Shown piece by piece: positions 1-6,027 of a stretch of 15,275 nt of DNA (its first letter is position 1; each line of letters opens with the position of its first letter). This stretch comes from an uncultured Clostridia bacterium. GTDB lineage: Bacteria > Bacillota > Clostridia > Lachnospirales > Anaerotignaceae. The translations under genes were made by a program, and so were the position numbers. The stretch covers positions 1-15,275 of the forward strand of contig CATZIM010000017.1 of assembly GCA_958420075.1 (NCBI GenBank), given 5' to 3'. The notes below the pieces were generated by a model that saw only the letters and a program-made list of their open reading frames with translations, was not told the origin of the DNA and did no database searches.

Positions 1-231
1 GTACCGCACCAGACCATTCTGCCGCAGTACGCGAAGCTGATGGGACACTGCCGACTGGGTCATATCCAGCGCGTCTGCCAGTTCTCCCACATTCTGCTCC
101 TGATCCATCAAAAGCCGCAGGATGCGGATACGGGTGGCATCGCCAAAGATTTTGAAAAATTCCGCCAGATCTTTGACAAAATCATTGTCCAGCTCCCGAA
201 TCATATCCACTTCTTCTCTATGCTGTTCCAT
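1..231 (-). CDS. ArsR/SmtB-family winged-helix repressor (5' part only, runs off left edge)
   Basis: The reverse strand reads 77 codons from an ATG at 231 to the window edge without a stop. The protein begins MEQHREEVDMIRELDNDF and contains the ArsR hallmark FKIFGDATRIRILRLL (about residues 26-41), followed by the helix-turn-helix ELADALDMTQSAVSHQLRVLR (about 50-70). Such proteins are dimeric repressors released from DNA by metals, thiols or other ligands. The visible part has no cysteines and no ELCVCD-like metal site, so the ligand cannot be named; a C-terminal (alpha-5) site would lie outside the window. A GGGAGG ribosome binding site stands about 10 bases before the ATG. Its promoter and an ArsR-like operator lie at 249-297, so autorepression is likely. 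Family call is confident; function is open. Confidence 0.88.
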   Translation of the reverse strand, partial: MEQHREEVDMIRELDNDFVKDLAEFFKIFGDATRIRILRLLMDQEQNVGELADALDMTQSAVSHQLRVLRQNGLVRY

Positions 232-248
232 GGAGCCTCTGCCTCCCT

Positions 249-297
249 TCATTTGAATATCTGCTCATATATTAACATTTGGTTTCTCATTTGTCAA
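249..297 (-). promoter_or_regulatory. Promoter and ArsR-type operator for the ArsR-family gene
   Basis: On the minus strand there is a -35 TTGACA (292-297), a 17-base spacer and a -10 TAATAT (269-274). Overlapping the -10 and likely start site, 249-272 reads ATA-ta-TGAGCA-ga-TATTCA-aa-TGA. This fits the ArsR/SmtB 12-2-12 pattern ATAnnTGAACAnnTGTTCAnnTAT with one mismatch in each central hexamer. The -35 lies inside the 3' end of the LysR gene. Promoter elements are seen directly; the operator role is inferred from family knowledge. Confidence 0.7.
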
Positions 298-1201
298 CAT
301 CATTTTTATCCAAACCCATCAGTTCCACAAATCCCTGGAGGGCATGGGGCATGGCAACTTCTTTCAGCCGCACCATACCAATCTGACGTTTGGGCACCGG
401 CGGCACCAAGGGAATTTCATAAAGTCCCCCTGACGCGAGGGCTTCTTCCGTAAATTCCCGAATGACAAAGGTCAGTCCCAGATTGATTTTCGCAAAGCTT
501 ACCAGCAAATCACTGCTGCCCAGTTCCAGAATGGGATTCAGTTCCACGCCGTTTTCTCTGGCGTATTTGTCCAGACAGCGGCGGGAATTGCTCAAGTCCT
601 CCAATAACAACAGCGGATACTTAGGCAAACTGCGCACATCCATCCCAACCTGCGCCAAAGGGCGATATCGCTCGCCGCCAATCAGCACATCCTGAATGTC
701 TATACAAGGGGTCACATCCAGATCCCCATCCCCTTCAATGGGCAGATTCACAAAACACACATCCACACTGCCGTTCCGCAGCAGGCGCAGAGATTCGTAA
801 GTGGTTTTATTGGTGACTTTGATGCTGATATCAGGAAAACGCTTATGGTACTGCTCCAGATAAGGCAGCAGAAAATGAGCGATAACTGAATCACTGGCGC
901 CGATCTTCAATTCCCCTGTTTCCATGTGAAGCATCTGAAAATACTTATCCTCTGCCGCCTGAATGAGCCCCATAGCCTGGGACAGATAGGTATAAAGTGT
1001 TTTTCCTTCCGCCGTGGGATAAACGCCCCGTGCTGTCCGCACCAGCAATTCTCCCCCCATGCGTTCTTCCAGCTGCCGCACCGCCATGCTCACTGCCGGC
1101 TGTGAAATATAAAGCTCCCTTGCCGCCCGGGACATGTTCCCCGTCCGCACCACAGCACAGAAAATACGGTATAGATCCAGTGAAATATCAGCCCTCATCA
1201 T
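287..1201 (-). CDS. LysR-family transcriptional regulator
   Basis: A 304-residue LysR-type regulator when started at ATG 1201 (MMRADISLDLYRIFCAVV). The N-terminal winged helix carries the typical ARELYISQPAVSMAVRQLEE segment (about residues 26-45), then the linker helix and a periplasmic-binding-protein-like effector domain beginning near GELKIGASDSVIAHFLLPYLEQY. Length and domain order are standard. The open frame extends 26 codons further to 1279, but GAGAGG six bases before 1201 and the usual distance from start to HTH favour 1201; an ATG at 1225 is a less likely alternative. LysR proteins bind upstream DNA and respond to small metabolites; the ligand and target here cannot be read from the sequence. 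Its stop overlaps the ArsR promoter. An inverted repeat just upstream (1222-1266) may be its autoregulatory site. Confidence 0.88.
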   Translation of the reverse strand: MMRADISLDLYRIFCAVVRTGNMSRAARELYISQPAVSMAVRQLEERMGGELLVRTARGVYPTAEGKTLYTYLSQAMGLIQAAEDKYFQMLHMETGELKIGASDSVIAHFLLPYLEQYHKRFPDISIKVTNKTTYESLRLLRNGSVDVCFVNLPIEGDGDLDVTPCIDIQDVLIGGERYRPLAQVGMDVRSLPKYPLLLLEDLSNSRRCLDKYARENGVELNPILELGSSDLLVSFAKINLGLTFVIREFTEEALASGGLYEIPLVPPVPKRQIGMVRLKEVAMPHALQGFVELMGLDKNDVDK

Positions 1202-1221
1202 TTCATTCCTCTCTGCCTTTG

Positions 1222-1266
1222 ACATTTTTCCTATGATAACCATTTCGCCGGAAAAATGTTTTTTCC
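1222..1266. promoter_or_regulatory. Inverted repeats upstream of the LysR gene (candidate operator)
   Basis: ACATTTTTCC (1222-1231) and GGAAAAATGT (1250-1259) form a perfect 10-base inverted repeat with an 18-base gap. A further arm TTTTTCC (1260-1266) pairs with GGAAAAA (1250-1256) across three bases. LysR regulators commonly bind spaced dyads next to their own gene, so this is a plausible autoregulatory site. I cannot identify a convincing -35/-10 pair here. Confidence 0.4.
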
Positions 1267-1280
1267 TGCAAACAAACACA

Positions 1281-1327
1281 GAAAAAGAAAAAGTGCGAAA
1301 CCCCTCATGAAAAAGAGATTCCGCACT
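1281..1327 (-). terminator. Rho-independent terminator after the M56-LCP gene
   Basis: On the minus strand AGTGCG (1322-1327) pairs with CGCACT (1292-1297). The inner stem is imperfect (AATCTC with GAGGGGTT), and the hairpin is followed by a T-rich run TTTTTCTTTTTC (1281-1292). It begins about 8 bases after the M56-LCP stop, separating that cassette from the LysR gene. Confidence 0.8.
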
Positions 1328-1334
1328 GATATGT

Positions 1335-3149
1335 TTATTGACCTACAGGCACCAAAGTCGGCTGCTCGGTTGCAAAGGTATCATCATCTGCCAAAACATC
1401 GGCAGACTGCCCTGCAAAAAGGCTCATGCCGCCGCCTTCCTGGGCTGTTTCATAATACAGATCGCCGTTTTGAAGGGTATAAACTTCCACCGCATCCATG
1501 CCATTTTGTTTGAGGTGATAAAGTTCTTCGCCGTATTTTACCACATCTTCCGCAATCAAATTCGTAGTGACATGACCCTTGATGGCATCCATCACTGCCG
1601 GAATTTCTTTCAGATAGGCAGGATTACATTTCTGGCGGAACAGTTCCAGCAAAAAGGACTGCTGTACTTCGATGCGCTTCAAATCCCCTTCAGGATAGCC
1701 TTTTCGATACCGTAGGAGCGCCACAGCGTCTTTCCCGGACAATGTCTGTTCTCCCGCCTTCAGATCAATGAAAAGATCCTGATAGGGATCACTATAATAC
1801 ATATCCTGCGGCACCGTAAAGGTGACACCGCCCAAAGCATCTATGACTGCTTCTGCCGCCGTCAAGTCCATCCGCACATAATCCTTTACAGGCCGTCCTG
1901 TGATTTCCGAAACCGCCTGAATGAGCTTTTCATCCCCATTTTCCTGAATCAGCAAAGCGGCAATCTTCATGTTGTCTGTAATGTAAGTATCTCTGGGTAT
2001 GGAAAGGATGGTTGCCTTTCCTTCTTCCGACATTTCATAGGTGAAAATGGTATCAGGCACACCGCGATCGTCTACGCCTACAAACAGCAGACTGCCTTCC
2101 TCTGCCAGACCGCCGATTTCATAAGCTGTTTCCACCTTCTGTTCTTTTGTCACATAAGTTTCCCTGAGGGTACAGCCTGTCAGCCACGCTGCCCCCAAAA
2201 GTGCTGTCCCCACACAGACACTCAGCAGTAATTTTTTCATCCCCACAGGTTTTTGATTGCGAATCATGGTAAACCTCCTTTGTAATTGTTTCTTCTCACT
2301 TGCCATTTGTGTGGTCAAAATCTGCTTTTTGGTCATTGCCTCCGCCAATAGCTCCAGAATCACCCGCATGTAGTCATCCCGTTTTGCCTGCTCCATAGAC
2401 CGTACCACACACCAGTCACAGGAAATTTCGCAGGCTTCCTGCATCTGCGCCGCCGCCACATATACCATGGGATTGAACCAATGGATAGACGTTGCCAGAA
2501 CTGCCAGCCACCGCCAAATAATATCCCCACGGCGGTAATGCACCAGTTCATGACGCAGCACATAAGGCAAACGGCTTTCTGTCAGGGCTGTTTCCGGCAG
2601 AATCAGCGTCGGTCTGAAAATCCCCATGACCATAGGCGAAACTGCCGCTGTTGTTTCACAGACCCGCAGGCCTTTCGGTACCCCGTCCAGTTCCATAGGC
2701 TCTCCTGTTCGACAAATGTTCCTGCTAAATCGAAAATAGCCTGTCAGACGGTATCCAAGGCTCCCCAAAGCCCCTAATACCCAAATGACCGCCAACACAT
2801 CCCACCAGGGAATGGACGGCAAAGCCGTTTCTTCCATAACAGGCAGGATTTCCTCCGCAGGTGCTTCAACAGTATCCATGGGAGCGGACTGTTCTGTTAC
2901 AGTCAGTTCCGCTGCCGTAAGCGGTATCCTCTGCACCATCTGTTTTTCCTGCATAGGCTGCACAAGGGAAGGCACTTTTACGGAAACAGGCACCACCATC
3001 ACCAGCAGAACACCTACCCACAGCACATACTGCCATGTAGGTGAAAACTGCTTTCCTGCCCATTTCTTCAGCGCCAGCAAAATGCCCGCAAGCAGACTGC
3101 CTGCCACAGAAAGCACCAAAAAAGTCTGAAACCATTCCGTCACCTTCAT
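1335..3149 (-). CDS. BlaR1/MecR1-like M56 membrane metalloprotease fused to a LytR-CpsA-Psr (LCP) domain
   Basis: 604 residues. The N-terminal part is a BlaR1-type M56 peptidase: membrane segments near 10-28, 39-57 and 116-133, then the zinc motif HELVH (200-204) and the downstream EISCD (241-245), which should supply the third ligand. A fourth membrane segment (about 306-325) exports the C-terminus. In BlaR1/MecR1 this exported part is a penicillin-binding sensor; here residues about 350-545 are an LCP domain with LSIPRDTYI (382-390), DYVRMDLTAAEAVIDALGGV (423-442), VPQDMYYSDPYQDLFIDL (446-463) and the Arg-rich RYRKGYPEGDLKR (480-492) followed by QQSFL. LCP enzymes bind polyprenyl-pyrophosphate-linked glycopolymers and attach them to peptidoglycan. 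It follows the BlaI gene by 21 bases, so inferred function is sensing an envelope lipid intermediate and inactivating BlaI. AGGAGG is very close to ATG 3149; GTG 3143 is a possible alternative start. Confidence 0.88.
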   Translation of the reverse strand: MKVTEWFQTFLVLSVAGSLLAGILLALKKWAGKQFSPTWQYVLWVGVLLVMVVPVSVKVPSLVQPMQEKQMVQRIPLTAAELTVTEQSAPMDTVEAPAEEILPVMEETALPSIPWWDVLAVIWVLGALGSLGYRLTGYFRFSRNICRTGEPMELDGVPKGLRVCETTAAVSPMVMGIFRPTLILPETALTESRLPYVLRHELVHYRRGDIIWRWLAVLATSIHWFNPMVYVAAAQMQEACEISCDWCVVRSMEQAKRDDYMRVILELLAEAMTKKQILTTQMASEKKQLQRRFTMIRNQKPVGMKKLLLSVCVGTALLGAAWLTGCTLRETYVTKEQKVETAYEIGGLAEEGSLLFVGVDDRGVPDTIFTYEMSEEGKATILSIPRDTYITDNMKIAALLIQENGDEKLIQAVSEITGRPVKDYVRMDLTAAEAVIDALGGVTFTVPQDMYYSDPYQDLFIDLKAGEQTLSGKDAVALLRYRKGYPEGDLKRIEVQQSFLLELFRQKCNPAYLKEIPAVMDAIKGHVTTNLIAEDVVKYGEELYHLKQNGMDAVEVYTLQNGDLYYETAQEGGGMSLFAGQSADVLADDDTFATEQPTLVPVGQ

Positions 3150-3170
3150 TCCCTCCTTTCTTCGGAAACA

Positions 3171-3536
3171 TCACAGGTCAAACATTTTCCGAATGTCCTC
3201 CAAATCCTCTTTGGTCATGTTCCCCCCTTGGAACAGGGACACTGCCAGTTCTTTAGCAGAGCCGTGATACAGTCTGTCAATGAGTGTTTCCGTCTGTTCC
3301 TTCTGATAAGCTTCCCGTTCCCAAACTGGGCGATAGTAAATGATACGGTTTTTCTTTTCCGATACAACCGCGCCTTTTTCCGCCATACGCAGAAGCAGTG
3401 TGCCTACGGTGTTGTACTTCCATTTGTTGTTTTCCAAACGGTCGCAGACATCCTGTATTTTGAGGGGTTCCTCTGCCTCCCAAAGCACCTGCAATACTTC
3501 CAGTTCCGCTTCACTGATTTTCATTTTTTCCTCCAT
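3171..3536 (-). CDS. blaI: BlaI/MecI-family winged-helix repressor
   Basis: 121 residues (or 117 if ATG 3524 is used: GGAGG lies 5 bases before it, while AGGAGG lies 10 bases before 3536). The winged helix is seen in KISEAELEVLQVLWEAEEP (6-24), DVCDRLENNKWKYNTVGTLLLRM (29-51) and the wing KGAVVSEKKNRIIYYRP (54-70). The C-terminal helices (about 75-121) form the dimerisation part. BlaI/MecI repressors are inactivated when the partner protease causes cleavage near the C-terminus, at Asn101-Phe102 in S. aureus BlaI; here SLFQGG (100-105) falls at that place. The partner protease gene follows directly. No beta-lactamase or PBP2a gene is present, so the symbol denotes the family, not a resistance role. 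An excellent BlaI operator lies upstream. Confidence 0.92.
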   Translation of the reverse strand: MEEKMKISEAELEVLQVLWEAEEPLKIQDVCDRLENNKWKYNTVGTLLLRMAEKGAVVSEKKNRIIYYRPVWEREAYQKEQTETLIDRLYHGSAKELAVSLFQGGNMTKEDLEDIRKMFDL

Positions 3537-3556
3537 ATGGGTTTCGCCTCCTCTCT

Positions 3557-3607
3557 CTTACGTTTGTAGTTTAATTATAACTTACAACTGTAAGAGTGAT
3601 TTGTCAA
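3557..3607 (-). promoter_or_regulatory. blaI promoter with two BlaI-type operators
   Basis: 3581-3594 reads CTTACA-AC-TGTAAG, a perfect 6+6 palindrome matching the BlaI/MecI core TACAnnTGTA. A second, degenerate copy lies at 3557-3570 (minus strand ACTACA-AA-CGTAAG), centred 24 bases away. On the minus strand a consensus TTGACA (3602-3607) stands upstream of a consensus TATAAT (3574-3579), but 22 bases apart rather than 17. The strong operator fills the spacer. Either the promoter is unusually stretched or one element pairs with a weaker partner, for example TTGACA with TAAGTT at 17 bases. Confidence 0.8.
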
Positions 3608-3649
3608 CCTGTTTTCCAAACTTTCGAAAAATGTAAGAATTTCAGGCAC

Positions 3650-3678
3650 AAAAAAAGAGCCTAGAACAGACTCTTTTT
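3650..3678 (-). terminator. Rho-independent terminator after degV
   Basis: Minus strand AAAAAGAGTCT, loop GTTCT, AGGCTCTTTTTTT: a stem with one T-G wobble and a seven-T tail (3650-3656 on the plus strand as A). It begins 12 bases after the degV stop. The A-rich left arm means it could also act weakly in the other direction. Confidence 0.85.
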
Positions 3679-3690
3679 GAAGATACTTCT

Positions 3691-4530
3691 TTACGCTTTT
3701 TTGATAAAAGCAATGCCAACAATACCGGGGCCGGCATGGGTGCCTACCACACAGCCAATGTCCCCATAGAGCTGGGTTCTGCCGGCAATGAGATCACCGC
3801 AGACTTCTTTGAATTTCTCATAGTTTTCCATGGACTGGGCATGGCCAAGGAGCACAGGATAAGCATCGTCAATGCCTTCCTCCTCCACCATCTGCTTCAA
3901 CTGGGCATACATCTTTTTATTGCCTCTGGCTTTGCCCAGCATGAGTACTTTCCCATCCAGAATACCCATCAGAGGGCGGATATTCAGCATAGTACCCAAC
4001 GCCGCCGCTGTGCCGGAAAGTCTGCCGCCTTTTTTCAGGTATTCCAATGTTTCGATACCAGCGCAGATGCGTACACGGCTAGTAAGACCTTCCATCTCTG
4101 CCATGATTTCTGCCGCTGTTTTGCCTTCATTGGCTCTCTGGGCAGCGATTTCCACCAGCAGCCCCAGAGAAAGGCAGGTGGTGCGGGAATCCAAAATATG
4201 GATTTCGTCCCGTTCCAATGTATTCTTGGCAATATTGGCAGACTGCACCGTACCACTCAAATCTGAAGAAATCAGCAGGCACACCACTTCGTCAGCTTCT
4301 TCCAGCGCCGCCGTAAACACTTCCTCAAAAGTATGGGGTGTGGGCTGTGCTGTGGTGGGGAAAGATTTTTCCGTCCGCAGTTTTTCATAAAATTCTGTTT
4401 TGCTTAAGTTTACGCCATCCAAATAGATGTCATCACCGATGTGCACCGTCAAAGGCACACAAATGACGCCAAGCTCCTCCATGCGTTCCTTTGTCAGGTC
4501 GCAGGTGCTGTCTGTAATGATTTTTACCAT
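3691..4530 (-). CDS. DegV-family fatty-acid-binding protein (FakB-like)
   Basis: 279 residues from ATG 4530 (MVKIITDSTCDLTKE). An ATG at 4548 is in frame but has no ribosome binding site, while AGGAGG precedes 4530 by about 10 bases. DegV/FakB proteins are two-domain alpha/beta proteins that bind one fatty acid and present it to the FakA kinase, which makes acyl-phosphate for phospholipid synthesis. Visible signatures are ITDSTCDL (5-12), PTTAQP (58-63) and ISSDLSGTVQSA (87-98), which form the ligand carboxylate site, the KKGGR segment in the middle, and GTHAGPGIVG near the C-terminus with the conserved His (about 265). It is monocistronic, with its own promoter and terminator. No fakA is in the window. 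Confidence 0.93.
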   Translation of the reverse strand: MVKIITDSTCDLTKERMEELGVICVPLTVHIGDDIYLDGVNLSKTEFYEKLRTEKSFPTTAQPTPHTFEEVFTAALEEADEVVCLLISSDLSGTVQSANIAKNTLERDEIHILDSRTTCLSLGLLVEIAAQRANEGKTAAEIMAEMEGLTSRVRICAGIETLEYLKKGGRLSGTAAALGTMLNIRPLMGILDGKVLMLGKARGNKKMYAQLKQMVEEEGIDDAYPVLLGHAQSMENYEKFKEVCGDLIAGRTQLYGDIGCVVGTHAGPGIVGIAFIKKA

Positions 4531-4598
4531 GGGGATTTCCCTCCTCATCTATATACAAAACCAGTTTTTTACACCATTCAAAAATATATCTAACTCTA

Positions 4599-4626
4599 AT
4601 TATAATAGTTTCGAAAACCACGTCAA
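4599..4626 (-). promoter_or_regulatory. degV promoter
   Basis: Minus strand -35 TTGACG (4621-4626), 16-base spacer, -10 TATAAT (4599-4604). The start codon is about 70 bases downstream of the -10. No operator-like dyad stands out. Confidence 0.75.
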
Positions 4627-4707
4627 TAGATTCTCCAAAAATACAGAGAATCTTTCTAGGATTTTCAAAGAAATGTAAGATTTTGCGCAAAAAACGTAGT
4701 TTTCTAT

Positions 4708-4757
4708 AAAAAAAGATAGCCGGAAACCCTTTTATCCTAAGGATTCCGGCTATCTTC
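4708..4757 (-). terminator. Strong hairpin terminator after the ECF sigma operon
   Basis: Minus strand AGATAGCCGGAA pairs with TTCCGGCTATCT (4713-4756), followed by a run of seven T. The plus strand also has a T run (TTCGTTTTTT) after the same stem, so read-through from either side may be blocked. It separates the operon's last gene (stop at 4770) from the degV promoter. Confidence 0.9.
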
Positions 4758-4769
4758 GTTTTTTATATT

Positions 4770-5072
4770 TTACCAGTTCAAATATCCCAATGACTCCCAC
4801 GCTTCCAGTGTAAACTGAGCTGCCGCCATCATCATGGCAAAAAGTCCAAGGAGAATCATCATCACAATTGCGCCTTTGTCATAGACCCATTTGGTTTCCG
4901 ACTGCCGCAGGCTCAGAAGTGTTTCCGCTCCCAGAGAGATCAGCAGCAACGGCCAGAACCGCAGGATCAGCCCATAGGACAGGCCATCCCAGAAGGTATG
5001 CACCAGAAAGAGGATGCCGAATACCACCAGAGAGCCGCCCAAAGTCACAGAACCAATCCGACGTGTTGCCAT
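4770..5072 (-). CDS. Small membrane protein resembling LiaI/LiaF-type transmembrane regions
   Basis: 100 residues with three predicted membrane segments (about 9-26, 33-52, 67-86), separated by RF-WPLLLISLGAETLLS and a short cytoplasmic-looking loop SLRQSETKWVYDKG. The pattern GGSLVVFGILFLVHTF followed by an aromatic-Pro WPLLLISLG pair is typical of the LiaI-LiaF-like/DUF5668 transmembrane region, found in envelope-stress proteins. It starts three bases after the preceding gene's stop. Its AGGAGGTG ribosome binding site is formed by that gene's last codons, implying coupled translation. It is the last gene of the ECF sigma operon. Exact function unknown. Confidence 0.75.
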   Translation of the reverse strand: MATRRIGSVTLGGSLVVFGILFLVHTFWDGLSYGLILRFWPLLLISLGAETLLSLRQSETKWVYDKGAIVMMILLGLFAMMMAAAQFTLEAWESLGYLNW

Positions 5073-5075
5073 TTC

Positions 5076-5621
5076 TTACACCTCCTCGTCTTCGTCCTCG
5101 TCCTCCACATCCTCTTTTTTCACAGGAGTTCCGCGCAGCATCCGCACACCTGCGTAAAGAATCAGAACCGCAATAGCCAAACGAGGCAGCAGGTTTTGCA
5201 GACTCCACAAAATCTCTCTGAAGAAGTCCGGCAAAATCCAGCCAAACAAATCCAGCATACTGTTCCACAGCAGAATGACACCAACCACTACCAGCACCAC
5301 CGCAATGGCTTTTTTGCGGTTTTCTGTCAATGTGCCCAGCTGAAAATCACGGTCATCGAAGAACAGAATCTTATCTTCCAGTGCATGAAATTCTTCCGGC
5401 GGCAGGCTCCGCAGGTGATGCACATGGAAAAAACTATAAAACCAAATCAAAGGCAGTAAAATCATCAGTTCTTCTATGCCCAGAAAAGAGGCTACAATAC
5501 TGACAACCGCACACAGCCCCATAAGGCTCAAGCCCTGCTTGAAAAAGCCCATATACATTTCCCCTGCGCCGGGGATCAATGAAAATATGAATGTCCAAAA
5601 TCCGTTTTTCTTATTTGCCAT
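5076..5621 (-). CDS. Membrane protein with acidic C-terminal tail, ECF sigma operon
   Basis: 181 residues from ATG 5621 (MANKKNGFWTFIFSLIPGAG). A TTG two codons upstream is also in frame, but GGAGG lies 9 bases before the ATG. The N-terminal segment SLIPGAGEMYMGFFKQGLSLMG (14-35) resembles the helical-hairpin motif of TM2-type proteins. Further hydrophobic stretches lie near 36-66, 104-119 and 146-162. A histidine-bearing loop VHHLRSLPPEEF precedes a charged region. The tail PVKKEDVEDEDEDEEV is almost entirely acidic. It overlaps the end of the anti-sigma-like gene by 11 bases and feeds directly into the next gene. The arrangement suggests a membrane target or partner of the sigma/anti-sigma pair, but no specific activity can be assigned. 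Confidence 0.75.
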   Translation of the reverse strand: MANKKNGFWTFIFSLIPGAGEMYMGFFKQGLSLMGLCAVVSIVASFLGIEELMILLPLIWFYSFFHVHHLRSLPPEEFHALEDKILFFDDRDFQLGTLTENRKKAIAVVLVVVGVILLWNSMLDLFGWILPDFFREILWSLQNLLPRLAIAVLILYAGVRMLRGTPVKKEDVEDEDEDEEV

Positions 5622-6027
5622 AATCAAATACCTCCGTAATATGTTTCATTGCGAAATCGGAAAAGCCCGTCACACCATCGCTGAGGATTTTCGTTCCCTG
5701 CTGCATATAGTCCAGCAGGCTTTCCTTTTCTTCTTCCTCCTGTACCATCTGCTGTGCCTTGCCGTAAGGAGATTCCTCGTAGGAGCCATGACCCATAGGC
5801 AGTGCCAGCAGCACCAAAGACGCTGCCATTGCCGCGCCAATTTTCAATTGATAAAAAATCCGTTTCGTTTTAGAAGAAAACCGGATATCCGCCTGATTTT
5901 CTTCCTCCAGTCTGGCGATTTTCTCCATAACGCCCCGTTCCAATGACGGCGGCGCTTGCAGCAGACCGCCCTGCTCCAGTTGCATAATCATTTGTTCTAA
6001 TTGTTCCTCTGTGAAACGCTGTCCCAT
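5611..6027 (-). CDS. Probable anti-sigma factor (single-pass membrane protein)
   Basis: 138 residues. A cytoplasmic N-terminal part (1-58) carries a Glu/Gln-rich helix and PPSLERGVMEKIARLEEEN. One membrane segment (about 62-78, KIGAAMAASLVLLALPMG) follows, then a mostly polar C-terminal part with EEEEKESLLDYMQQ. This is the layout of ECF anti-sigma factors, though there is no zinc-binding HxxxCxxC motif. The start overlaps the sigma gene's end by 31 bases and has a good AAAGGAG ribosome binding site; such overlap is typical of sigma/anti-sigma pairs, where coupled translation sets a fixed ratio. The assignment rests mainly on position and topology rather than recognised sequence motifs. Confidence 0.7.
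   Translation of the reverse strand: MGQRFTEEQLEQMIMQLEQGGLLQAPPSLERGVMEKIARLEEENQADIRFSSKTKRIFYQLKIGAAMAASLVLLALPMGHGSYEESPYGKAQQMVQEEEEKESLLDYMQQGTKILSDGVTGFSDFAMKHITEVFDYGK

Noticed and set aside
3171..3536. Beta-lactam resistance operon
   Set aside because: The BlaI and BlaR1-like genes are present, but there is no beta-lactamase or PBP gene, and the sensor domain is LCP rather than penicillin-binding.
5088..5107. Short CTTCGTCCTCGTCCTCC-type repeat
   Set aside because: It is the coding for the acidic tail of a membrane protein and too short to be a CRISPR or tandem-repeat locus.
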